Assembly: GCA_039931555.1 (NCBI GenBank)
Contig: JBDTRP010000030.1
Coordinates: 1 to 64,000, forward strand
Source of the DNA: JAENVT01 sp039931555
Lineage (GTDB): Bacteria; Actinomycetota; Acidimicrobiia; Acidimicrobiales; Ilumatobacteraceae
Direction of reading: 5' to 3'
Length of the DNA: 64,000 bases
Position 1 is the first letter of the stretch; each line of letters begins with the position of its first letter. The notes beneath the pieces were generated by a model. That model saw only the letters and a list, made by a program, of their open reading frames with translations, was not told the DNA's origin and made no database searches. Of this stretch, positions 57,873 to 64,000 are shown one piece after another. Both the position numbers and the translations under genes were made by a program.

Positions 57873-57902
57873 TCAACCGAAACAAGAAAGAAGGAAACAC
57901 AA

Positions 57903-58178
57903 GTGGCAGCAAAGAAGGCTCCGGCCAAGAAGGCGGCTCCTGCCAAGAAGGCAGCAGCCAAGAAAGCAGCTCCCGCCAAGAAGGCGGCAGCGAAGAAGGC
58001 TCCGGCGAAGAAGGCCGCAGCGAAGAAGGCTCCGGCCAAGAAGGCGGCTCCTGCCAAGAAGGCGGCTCCTGCCAAGAAGGCTCCTGCGAAGAAGGCCGCG
58101 CCGGCGAAGAAGGCCGCAGCCAAGAAGGCTCCCGCCAAGAAGGCTCCGGCCAAGAAGGCAGCCGCCAAGAAGAAGTGA
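57903..58178 (+). CDS. Histone H1-like Lys/Ala/Pro-rich repeat protein
   Basis: 91 residues made almost only of Lys, Ala and Pro in repeats of KKAAPA, KKAAA and KKAPA; about 40 percent Lys. Such tails bind DNA electrostatically and occur at the C-terminus of actinobacterial HupB and as free H1-like proteins. GTG 57903 is preceded by aagaagga about 8 nt upstream, so it can be translated alone. It lies in the same reading frame as the HU gene, 30 nt after its TAA. A terminator follows the stop. Confidence 0.85.
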   Translation: MAAKKAPAKKAAPAKKAAAKKAAPAKKAAAKKAPAKKAAAKKAPAKKAAPAKKAAPAKKAPAKKAAPAKKAAAKKAPAKKAPAKKAAAKKK

Positions 58179-58210
58179 TCCGTCGACGTCTGTCGATATA
58201 CGGAGCCGGG

Positions 58211-58245
58211 AACGGGGGGCCTTGTGCCCTCCGTTTCTCGTTTTG
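58211..58245 (+). terminator. Rho-independent terminator after the H1-like gene
   Basis: acggggggc and gccctccgt form a 9-bp stem with one G-U pair around a short loop, followed by ttctcgtttt. It probably ends the HU/H1-like transcript. Confidence 0.75.
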
Positions 58246-58253
58246 AACCGCGA

Positions 58254-58259
58254 TATTCT
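58254..58259 (+). promoter_or_regulatory. -10 element of a leaderless promoter
   Basis: TATTCT, 7 nt before ATG 58267. It supports this ATG over the ATG-less longer frame. Confidence 0.55.
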
Positions 58260-58266
58260 TCGATTC

Positions 58267-59052
58267 ATGCGCTCGATCTGCGACGACCTCGAGGCTGAGC
58301 ACGCGGATCTCGACGACATCGTCGCCGGTCTCGATGATGGGCAATGGGACACCGACACACCATCACCTGGGTGGACGATCCGCGATCAGGTCAGTCATCT
58401 GTGGTTCTTCGACCAGCGTGCCGTTCTGGCGCTGACCGACGCCGACGCGTTCGTCGCCGACACGCAGTGGCTCGCGTCGCATGGTGGCACCGACGCATCG
58501 ATCCTGCCCGGCCGGTCGATCCCATCGAGCGATCTCTTGCGCCATTGGCGCGACGAACGACGAGAACTGATCGACATCGCGAGCGCGCTCGACCCCGCGA
58601 CCAGAGTGCTGTGGTACGGACCGCCGATGGGGGCACGTTCGTTCATCACGGCGCGGCTGATGGAGACCTGGGCGCATGGCCAAGACATCGCCGATGCGCT
58701 CGGCATCACCCGTCGTCCGATGGCACGCTTGCGCCACGTCGCCCACATCGGTGTTCGGGCCCGCCCGTTCAGCTACGTCGTCCATGGCATGGCGGTGCCC
58801 GAGGTCGATGTCGCCGTGCGTCTCACCGCGCCCGATGGCGAGCACTGGGACTGGGGAGGGTCGACGGCCGACAGTGTGTCGGGGCCGGCGCTCGATTTCT
58901 GCCTCGTGGTCACGCAGCGCCGTCACCTCGCGGACACCGCCCTGCGCGTCGTCGGCGATTCGGCGGTGCAGTGGATGTCGATTGCGCAAGCGTTCGCTGG
59001 TGGGGTCGGAGCCGGCCGTGAGCCCGGTCAGTTCCGCGTCACAGATCGGTGA
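58267..59052 (+). CDS. TIGR03084-like maleylpyruvate-isomerase-type protein
   Basis: 261 residues. N-terminal DinB-like metal/mycothiol domain: RSICDDLEAEHADLDDIVAG, TPSPGWTIRDQVSHLWFFDQRA near residue 38 (His) and TARLMETWAHGQDIADALG near 134 (His pair). The C-terminal domain follows the TIGR03084 plan (RPFSYVVHGMAVPEVDVAVR). These actinobacterial proteins are relatives of mycothiol-dependent maleylpyruvate isomerase, with unknown substrate. It overlaps the PIG-L gene by 14 bp, convergent. Confidence 0.82.
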   Translation: MRSICDDLEAEHADLDDIVAGLDDGQWDTDTPSPGWTIRDQVSHLWFFDQRAVLALTDADAFVADTQWLASHGGTDASILPGRSIPSSDLLRHWRDERRELIDIASALDPATRVLWYGPPMGARSFITARLMETWAHGQDIADALGITRRPMARLRHVAHIGVRARPFSYVVHGMAVPEVDVAVRLTAPDGEHWDWGGSTADSVSGPALDFCLVVTQRRHLADTALRVVGDSAVQWMSIAQAFAGGVGAGREPGQFRVTDR

Positions 59053-59818
59053 TCAGTTTGAAGATCTCCGCAGCGTCGTAGCCGAACGGCTCGCCCAAGC
59101 CCGCCAGGCGTGTCGCGACCCGGCTCCGGAAGGCGACGAGCTGGTCGTCGTCGATCGCCTTCATCGTGCTCTCGAACTGACTGGTGTGAGCCTCGAGCGC
59201 GTCGAGCTTCCGAGCCAGGAACGCGCCATCGTTCCCGCCGACGTCTTCCACGTGGTCGGGCTCGTCGGCCTCGAACAGCAGCAGCGCCGATGGGCGATGT
59301 GCTGGCAGACCCTGCTCGCGGTAGAAGTGCGGATCGCGGGCACCGACGATCCCTTCGCAGGCCAGCAGCCCGGCGTGGCGATGGTCAGGGTGCAGGCGAT
59401 ACCGCTTCCACGGGTCATGCCCCAACACGACATCTGGACGGAGCTCGCGGATGACTCTCGCGACCTCGCCGCGCACGGTCAGGTTGCTGTCGAGCTCGCC
59501 GTCGACATGGTCGAGGAAGATCACCAGGCCGGCGTTCGCGCCACTCAGCCGCCGGGAAGCTTCACCCTGCTCGCTCACCCGCTGAGCGGCGAGCGCGACA
59601 ACGTCGGCGTTGGGGTCCCATGTCCCCTTGGAACCGTCGGTGCAGATCAGGTGGTGCACGACGCACCCGGCTGCCGCCCATTTGGCCAGCGTCGCCCCGC
59701 ATCCGAACTCGACGTCGTCGGGGTGCGCGCCGATCGCCAGCGCCGTCGCCGGCACCTCCAGGTCGTGGGTGAACGCGCCGCGTTCTAGCGCAGGTTGGCC
59801 TGGTTCGTTTGCAGCCAT
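59039..59818 (-). CDS. PIG-L/LmbE family N-acetylglucosaminyl deacetylase-like protein
   Basis: 259 residues. Zinc motifs are AIGAHPDDVEFGCGATLAKW near residue 28 (HPDD) and RYRLHPDHRHAGLLACEG near 138 (HxxH). Family members remove acetyl groups from GlcNAc conjugates, for example MshB and Mca in mycothiol metabolism. ATG 59818 lies inside the end of cofC, overlapping by 34 bp on the same strand, so the two are probably co-transcribed. A precise substrate cannot be given. Confidence 0.85.
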   Translation of the reverse strand: MAANEPGQPALERGAFTHDLEVPATALAIGAHPDDVEFGCGATLAKWAAAGCVVHHLICTDGSKGTWDPNADVVALAAQRVSEQGEASRRLSGANAGLVIFLDHVDGELDSNLTVRGEVARVIRELRPDVVLGHDPWKRYRLHPDHRHAGLLACEGIVGARDPHFYREQGLPAHRPSALLLFEADEPDHVEDVGGNDGAFLARKLDALEAHTSQFESTMKAIDDDQLVAFRSRVATRLAGLGEPFGYDAAEIFKLITDL

Positions 59819-60390
59819 GTCGGTAGCACTTCCTGCACGAGTGGGTGGGTGAGATCGGTCGGCGTGTCGATGTCGAGTGCCAGCAGCGGGTCGCGGCGCA
59901 CGCGCACACACAACCCGGCGGCGATCGCCGACCCGAGGTGCCGCCGGAACGATCCGGGGCCGTAGGCGAACTGGAACTCCATGGTGGTCGGGAGCGCGGC
60001 CACGTTGGTGCCATCGCTACGTCGGTCCGGCACGAGCGTCAAGGTGCCGGGCTCGGTCAGCGCCGCAAGGGAGTGCGCCCGTGGCAGGTCGCCGTGGGCC
60101 ACGATCACATCGGTCACGCCAGACTCGCGCAAGGCGACGATGCTGTTGTTGACGGCAGCGTTCAAGCCGACCCCGGGGTGCCACAGCACCGAGGCCCCGT
60201 GCTCGCCCGCCCATGCCGCCACCTCCTCGTCGTCGCAGGCGACGAAGGTGGGCAACTCGCCGGCCGCTGCCAGCACACGCGCCGACATCCATCTCGCCAG
60301 GCGTTCGCGATCTGCGGCGGCCAACACGGCGGCCAGCCGCGCCTTGGCGTTGGTGAACGCCTTGACCGGAACGAGGACGACGGCATTCAC
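59785..60390 (-). CDS. cofC: 2-phospho-L-lactate guanylyltransferase
   Basis: 201 residues. In F420 synthesis it activates 2-phospholactate or phosphoenolpyruvate with GTP. The start VVLVPVKAFTNAKARLAAVL is the CofC signature, followed by DVIVAHGDLPRAHSL near residue 95 (metal Asp), VPDRRSDGTNVAALPT near 120 and LDIDTPTDLTHPL near 176. GTG 60390 follows TACGAT plus 7 nt. Other F420 genes (fbiA, fbiB, fbiC) are not in the window. Confidence 0.92.
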   Translation of the reverse strand: MNAVVLVPVKAFTNAKARLAAVLAAADRERLARWMSARVLAAAGELPTFVACDDEEVAAWAGEHGASVLWHPGVGLNAAVNNSIVALRESGVTDVIVAHGDLPRAHSLAALTEPGTLTLVPDRRSDGTNVAALPTTMEFQFAYGPGSFRRHLGSAIAAGLCVRVRRDPLLALDIDTPTDLTHPLVQEVLPTWLQTNQANLR

Positions 60391-60397
60391 TCATGGC

Positions 60398-60415
60398 ATC
60401 GTAGGCACCTACGCT
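60398..60415. promoter_or_regulatory. Compact bidirectional promoter of cofC and gpsA
   Basis: TACGAT on the minus strand (60398-60403) and TACGCT on the plus strand (60410-60415) are 6 bp apart, at the centre of cgtagg-ca-cctacg. Each is 6-7 nt from a start codon, so the whole intergenic space of 31 bp is promoter. Confidence 0.6.
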
Positions 60416-60421
60416 GTCTTC

Positions 60422-61417
60422 ATGCCGATCAACGTTGCCGTCATCGGCGCAGGTTCCTGGGGTACGACGGTGGCGGCACTCGCGGCCGCCAACACCCCGA
60501 CCATCCTGTGGGCCCGGCGCGCAGAGCTGGCGGCACAGATCAACGACGCCCACGTGAACGGCGACTACCTGGCCAGCTACATGTTGCCCGAGCAGCTGCG
60601 GGCCACCAGTTCGTTGGAAGAAGCGGTCAGCCACGCCGACGTGCTGGTGATGGCCGTGCCGTCGCACGGGTATCGCGACGTCGCCGCCGAAGCCGCGCCG
60701 TTCCTGCGCCCATGGGTGCCGGTCGTGACACTGACGAAGGGGATCGAGCGCAGCTCGCGCAAGCGGATGAGCGAGGTCACCAGCGACGAGATGCCGGGCC
60801 ACCCGGTCGCAGTGTTGACCGGACCGAACCTGGCCAAAGAGATCCTCGGCGGTCAGCCGGCGGCCAGCGTGGTCGCGATCGACGACGAGGTGATCGCGGC
60901 CGAGCTGCAGCGCATCTTCAGCAGGCCGAGCCTGCGCATCTACACCAACCCCGACGTGGTCGGCTGCGAGGTCAGCGGTGTGGTCAAGAACGTGATTGCC
61001 ATCGCCAGTGGGATGGCCGAGGGCATGGGTTTCGGCGACAACACGCGGGCCACCATCATCACGCGCGGTCTTGCCGAGATGACTCGGCTCGGCATGGCGA
61101 TGGGTGGGCAGGCCACGACGTTCTCGGGACTGGCGGGGATCGGTGACCTGGTCGCGACCTGCTCGTCGAAGCAGAGCCGCAACAACACCGTCGGGCTGCA
61201 GCTGGGCCTCGGTCAGAAGATCGAAGACGTGCTGGCCTCGATGAGCATGGTGGCCGAGGGCGTGAAGAGCTCGCCCAGCGTGCTCGACCTCGCTCGTCGG
61301 TTCGGAGTCGAGATGCCGATCACCGAGCAGGTCGTGGCCGTGTGCCATCACGGTCGCACCGCGGCCGAGGCACTCGGCGCGTTGATGCAACGCAGCCGCA
61401 AGAGCGAGCTGGAATGA
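60422..61417 (+). CDS. gpsA: NAD(P)-dependent glycerol-3-phosphate dehydrogenase
   Basis: 331 residues. It makes sn-glycerol-3-phosphate for phospholipids. Rossmann motif VAVIGAGSWGTTVAALAA (residues 5-22), VVTLTKGIERSSRKRMSEV near 103, VLTGPNLAKEILGGQPAA near 133, the catalytic Lys in GVVKNVIAIASGMAEGMG near 188 and GLAGIGDLVATCSSKQSRN near 237. All motifs intact. ATG 60422 is leaderless-type. Start of a run of four plus-strand genes. Confidence 0.95.
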   Translation: MPINVAVIGAGSWGTTVAALAAANTPTILWARRAELAAQINDAHVNGDYLASYMLPEQLRATSSLEEAVSHADVLVMAVPSHGYRDVAAEAAPFLRPWVPVVTLTKGIERSSRKRMSEVTSDEMPGHPVAVLTGPNLAKEILGGQPAASVVAIDDEVIAAELQRIFSRPSLRIYTNPDVVGCEVSGVVKNVIAIASGMAEGMGFGDNTRATIITRGLAEMTRLGMAMGGQATTFSGLAGIGDLVATCSSKQSRNNTVGLQLGLGQKIEDVLASMSMVAEGVKSSPSVLDLARRFGVEMPITEQVVAVCHHGRTAAEALGALMQRSRKSELE

Positions 61418-61439
61418 GCCGGCTCGTGGGTGCCTGCTC

Positions 61440-62621
61440 GTGACGACCACGGGAGTCGTCGGTGCCCGGTGGCGAGCCACAGTCACCGAATGGGGTGCCG
61501 TGGAGCCATGGGACGGATCGACGACGATCGATTGGTTCGTTGCCGCCGACGATCGATGGCACACGCCGCAGCACGAGACCTCGACACGACAGACCCGTGT
61601 CAGTGGAACACCAGTCGTCGAGACCAGGGTTCGCATCCCCGGCGGCGACGTCGTGCAGCGCGTCTACTCCGTCGCCGACGGCGGGGGCATGACGATCATC
61701 GAGACGACCAATGATTCGTCGCTGCCGATCGCCGTGGCGTTCACCGGAGGTCGGCTGCTGACCCGTCGTCCTCCGACGTTGGTGCCGCCGCAGGGAATCG
61801 ATCTGCCGGCCGACGCGGTGATGCACCCGATCGGCCATCGTGCCACGGTGACCGTCGCTCGCGCCCACGGGGCGGCCGCCACGCTGCCGGAGTCGTTCCC
61901 GTCGGCCGACCAGGTGACGCACGGATGGCTCACCCAGACGCAGCGCGCCAGCCGGCTGCAGTTGCCGGATGCCGCGCTGTCCGAAGCGGTGACTGCCGCC
62001 CGGTGCGAACTGCTGCTGAACGGGCCGGCCTCGACGCAGCCCGTCGACCCGGCGACGTTCATCCTCGGCGTCGCCGAACTGGTCCGCCTCGGCGACGCTC
62101 CGTCGATCTGGGTGCCAGACATCGCCACCCAGCTGGAGGTCATGGCACTCCGTGGCGGCCCGATCGCGGATGGGGGGATCGCCGCTGGCGCGATCGAGGC
62201 CGCGGCGCGGGTCCTGCACGCTGCGGGCGAGCATCGGGCGGTGGCCGACCTGCGCAAGATGAACCTCCCGACCCCGGCTGGGCGCGCTGATCAGATGCCG
62301 GTCGAGCCTGCGCTCGTGCCCTCGTGGGTCGAGCATCAACTGGTCGTGTGCGACGAGTTCGCCGCCAAGCTGATGCCCCGCTCGTTCCCGGCGGCCTGGC
62401 TGGGTGTCGACTTCGAAGCCCACGGGCTGCCGATCGGGTTGGCGTCGACGTTGTCGTTCGCCGTCCGCTGGCATGGTGATCGCCCCGCCGTGCTGTGGGA
62501 GGTCGCCGGCCCGCCGATGCCGCTGGCGTACGAGACATGGAGCACCGGTCAGCTCTCCGGCGAAGCGTTGTGGCCGCCCGTCACGCTCGCCGTGCCGCAC
62601 CCGAGCACGTCGTTCGGTTGA
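61440..62621 (+). CDS. Conserved hypothetical protein
   Basis: 393 residues, soluble, with GTG start 22 bp after gpsA. The first half is beta-rich (TEWGAVEPWDGSTTIDWFVA; TNDSSLPIAVAFTGGRLL); the second half is helical (ILGVAELVRLGDAPSIWVP; IEAAARVLHAAGEHRAVADL) and ends with beta strands resembling a carbohydrate-type sandwich. I do not recognise a family. Trp-rich N-terminal and all-alpha middle parts are reminiscent of glycan-processing proteins, but this is only a guess. Co-transcription with gpsA is likely. Confidence 0.65.
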   Translation: MTTTGVVGARWRATVTEWGAVEPWDGSTTIDWFVAADDRWHTPQHETSTRQTRVSGTPVVETRVRIPGGDVVQRVYSVADGGGMTIIETTNDSSLPIAVAFTGGRLLTRRPPTLVPPQGIDLPADAVMHPIGHRATVTVARAHGAAATLPESFPSADQVTHGWLTQTQRASRLQLPDAALSEAVTAARCELLLNGPASTQPVDPATFILGVAELVRLGDAPSIWVPDIATQLEVMALRGGPIADGGIAAGAIEAAARVLHAAGEHRAVADLRKMNLPTPAGRADQMPVEPALVPSWVEHQLVVCDEFAAKLMPRSFPAAWLGVDFEAHGLPIGLASTLSFAVRWHGDRPAVLWEVAGPPMPLAYETWSTGQLSGEALWPPVTLAVPHPSTSFG

Positions 62622-62636
62622 GGTCGGCGGCGTGGA

Positions 62637-62757
62637 CTACGGCTCGAGGATGGCCGGGTCGCCGGTGTGGAGCATAGAGGTCGAAGATCTGGTCGGCGAA
62701 GCGCACGGTGCGCTCGGCGTCGGTCTCGGTGAACCGATATGGCCCGATGGCGTACAT
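62637..62757 (-). pseudogene. Possible C-terminal gene remnant
   Basis: The minus strand reads YAIGPYRFTETDAERTVRF, then ADQIFDLY, and after a one-base shift LHTGDPAILEP before a TAG. The composition is coding-like and both segments end sensibly, but nothing upstream continues the frame because selD starts at 62794 on the other strand. Probably the frameshifted end of a lost gene; family not recognised. Confidence 0.35.
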
Positions 62758-62781
62758 CTGTTGAGGCTAGATCAGGCACCG

Positions 62782-62787
62782 TAGGCT
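62782..62787 (+). promoter_or_regulatory. -10 element of selD
   Basis: TAGGCT, 6 nt before the GTG at 62794, supporting a leaderless selD-rnhB transcript. Confidence 0.5.
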
Positions 62788-62793
62788 GGCGGG

Positions 62794-63813
62794 GTGACCG
62801 CCGTCGAAGCTGACCCATTCGCCGATCTGCGCCTGACGGAATGGACGTCGTGCGGCGGGTGCGCCGCCAAGTGGGGCGCCGCGTTGTTGACCGACATGGT
62901 CCGCGAGATGCCGGCCGGCGTCGATCCCTCGCTGCTGGTCGGTCTGGCGCCGTTCGACGACGCGGCGATCTACGAGATGGCGCCCGGAGTCGCGCTGGTC
63001 AGCACCACCGACTTCTTCCCGCCGCTGGTCGATCATCCCAGCGACTTCGGGGCGATCGCTGCGGCCAATGCGTGCAGCGACGTGTTCGCGATGGGCGGCC
63101 GGGTGGCGATTGCCGTCAACATCGCCGCCTTCCCCGAGCACTTCCCGCGCGAGGCGATCGTGGCGATCTTCGACGCTGCGGCCGTCGTCGTCGCTGAGGC
63201 GGGCGGCACGATCGCTGGTGGCCACACGATCCGCAACCCCGAGCCGATCTTCGGCCTGGCCGTGCAGGGCGTGGTCGATCCGGCCCGGGTGTTCCGCAAA
63301 GGTGGCGGCCGACCGGGCGATGTGTTGGTGCTCAGCAAACCACTCGGCACCGGGCTGGCGTTGGCCGGGGGTTCGCCCAGCGACAAGGCCGCGGCCATAG
63401 CCGGCATGCGCCGCCTGAACCGCACCGCCTCGGAGGAACTGCAGTCGTTGGGCAGCGCGGTGCACGCCGCCACGGATGTGACCGGATACGGCTTGGCGGG
63501 GCATGGTTGGGAGATGGCCGAGCGAGGTGGCGTGCAGGTGCTGATCGAAACCGACGGGTTGCGCACGTACCCGGGCGCACTCGACGCTGCGGTGCGCGGC
63601 GTGCGGACCGGCGGCGACCCGCGCAACCACGACTACGTAGCGGGCCACATGCGGTCGACTGCCACTGCAGCCGGCGAGGCGTTGTGCATGGATCCGCAGA
63701 CCTCGGGCGGGTTGCTGGCCGCCGTCGATCCATCGGCGGTGTCGTCGCTGTCGGAGATGTGGTGGCGAGTCGGCGAGGTCGCCGCCGGCGACCCGATCAT
63801 CGTGCTGCGCTGA
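62794..63813 (+). CDS. selD: Selenide, water dikinase (selenophosphate synthetase)
   Basis: 339 residues. It makes selenophosphate from selenide and ATP, the selenium donor for selenocysteine or selenouridine. The catalytic segment is TSCGGCAAKWG (residues 18-28) with Cys and Lys; the position is Cys, not selenocysteine. Metal-binding Asp are in FDDAAIYEM near 54 and STTDFFPPLVDHPSDFG near 70; ANACSDVFAMGG near 89 and TSGGLLAAV near the end are further signatures. It overlaps rnhB by one base. No selA, selB, selU or tRNA-Sec gene is seen. Confidence 0.92.
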   Translation: MTAVEADPFADLRLTEWTSCGGCAAKWGAALLTDMVREMPAGVDPSLLVGLAPFDDAAIYEMAPGVALVSTTDFFPPLVDHPSDFGAIAAANACSDVFAMGGRVAIAVNIAAFPEHFPREAIVAIFDAAAVVVAEAGGTIAGGHTIRNPEPIFGLAVQGVVDPARVFRKGGGRPGDVLVLSKPLGTGLALAGGSPSDKAAAIAGMRRLNRTASEELQSLGSAVHAATDVTGYGLAGHGWEMAERGGVQVLIETDGLRTYPGALDAAVRGVRTGGDPRNHDYVAGHMRSTATAAGEALCMDPQTSGGLLAAVDPSAVSSLSEMWWRVGEVAAGDPIIVLR

Positions 63814-64000
63814 TGGTCGGCCGGGCCCCGACGCGATCGATCGAGAAGGAGTTGTGGGCAGCCGGGCACGACGTGATCGTCGGTATCGATGAGGTCGGCC
63901 GTGGAGCGTGGGCGGGGCCGCTGATGGTCGGTGCGGCGGTGTTGCCGCGCGAGCGGCGGGTCAACGGCGTGCGCGATTCGAAGGTGCTCACCGAATCGGG
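63813..64000 (+). CDS. rnhB: Ribonuclease HII, N-terminal part
   Basis: The first 62 codons before the window ends. VIVGIDEVGRGAWAGPLMVG contains the catalytic Asp-Glu pair and DSKVLTES the next conserved segment. RNase HII removes ribonucleotides from DNA. ATG 63813 overlaps the selD stop (TGATG), so translation is coupled. Confidence 0.93.
   Translation, partial: MVGRAPTRSIEKELWAAGHDVIVGIDEVGRGAWAGPLMVGAAVLPRERRVNGVRDSKVLTES

Noticed and set aside
57722..58246. Gly/Ser/Glu/Gln-rich frame and a Leu/Gly/Ser-rich frame across the KKA repeat
   Set aside because: Alternative-frame readings of the repeated codons; only the Lys/Ala/Pro frame has a ribosome site and a known protein type.
1..64000. 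tRNA, rRNA, riboswitch, CRISPR or insertion sequence
   Set aside because: I looked for clover-leaf, rRNA, conserved riboswitch cores and transposase motifs and recognised none; very diverged examples could be missed by eye.

Overview
The window is 64 kb of GC-rich, gene-dense bacterial chromosome. Its content points to an actinobacterium, most plausibly of the Acidimicrobiia/Ilumatobacter type: a CofC gene for coenzyme F420, an adjacent PafB/PafC-like WYL pair, a mycothiol-style DinB-fold enzyme, a histone-H1-like Lys/Ala/Pro protein next to HU, frequent GTG/TTG starts, and many genes whose start codon lies 6-7 nt after a TANNNT hexamer, as in leaderless actinobacterial transcripts. The taxonomic placement is inference. 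I recognised no rRNA, tRNA, CRISPR array, prophage or intact transposon.

Layout. 1-6.9 kb: a cut-off tag gene, a decayed cyclase-family gene, a beta-helix gene fragment, a 49-bp palindromic repeat, a flavin disulfide-reductase-like oxidoreductase and small accessory enzymes. 6.9-12.5 kb: two divergent carbohydrate genes (an MGH1/GH63-like glycosidase and a GH133 glycogen debranching enzyme), followed by an ECF sigma factor and a small zinc-finger anti-sigma factor. 12.5-21 kb: a DUF885 protein, a permease remnant, an HpaI-type aldolase with a 2-hydroxyacid dehydrogenase, a VOC protein with a class III aminotransferase, a frameshifted remnant, an acetyltransferase, prfC and the second copy of the 49-bp palindrome. 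21-32.4 kb: an XRE regulator, a CocE-type lipoprotein hydrolase, an odd SMR protein, an M20 peptidase, argG divergent from glgA-glgC, a glycosyltransferase and an L,D-transpeptidase. 32.5-36.3 kb: an operon-like Zn-peptidase/Ppx pair and a DUF305 protein. 36.4-41.3 kb: a complete branched-chain amino acid type ABC transporter (livG, livF, livH, livM, binding protein). 41.3-50.5 kb: a lipoprotein, RarD-like exporter, serine hydrolase, alpha/beta hydrolase, pgl, pgi and a 1095-residue cyclase/AAA/TPR-like regulator. 50.5-57.5 kb: an RlmI-like methyltransferase, pafBC, a DEDDh exonuclease, PIN-PhoH, AhpD-like, HIT and DUF429 proteins. 57.5-64 kb: HU plus the H1-like gene, a TIGR03084-like protein, a PIG-L deacetylase, cofC, gpsA, an unknown gene, selD and the start of rnhB.

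How the genes connect. Glycogen turnover is the clearest theme: GlgC makes ADP-glucose, GlgA polymerises it, the GH133 protein debranches it, and Pgi and 6-phosphogluconolactonase handle the hexose phosphates. SelD shows that the organism makes selenophosphate. CofC shows F420 synthesis.

The most interesting signals are an HU gene and a KKA-repeat gene in the same frame, separated only by TAA and ten codons; a structurally conserved 49-bp palindrome found twice; a repeated leaderless promoter signature that corrects several starts and includes very compact bidirectional promoters; a Zn-peptidase with an internal, catalytically dead second copy of its domain; and an SMR protein lacking its essential glutamate. 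I saw no large undescribed defence or mobile system here.
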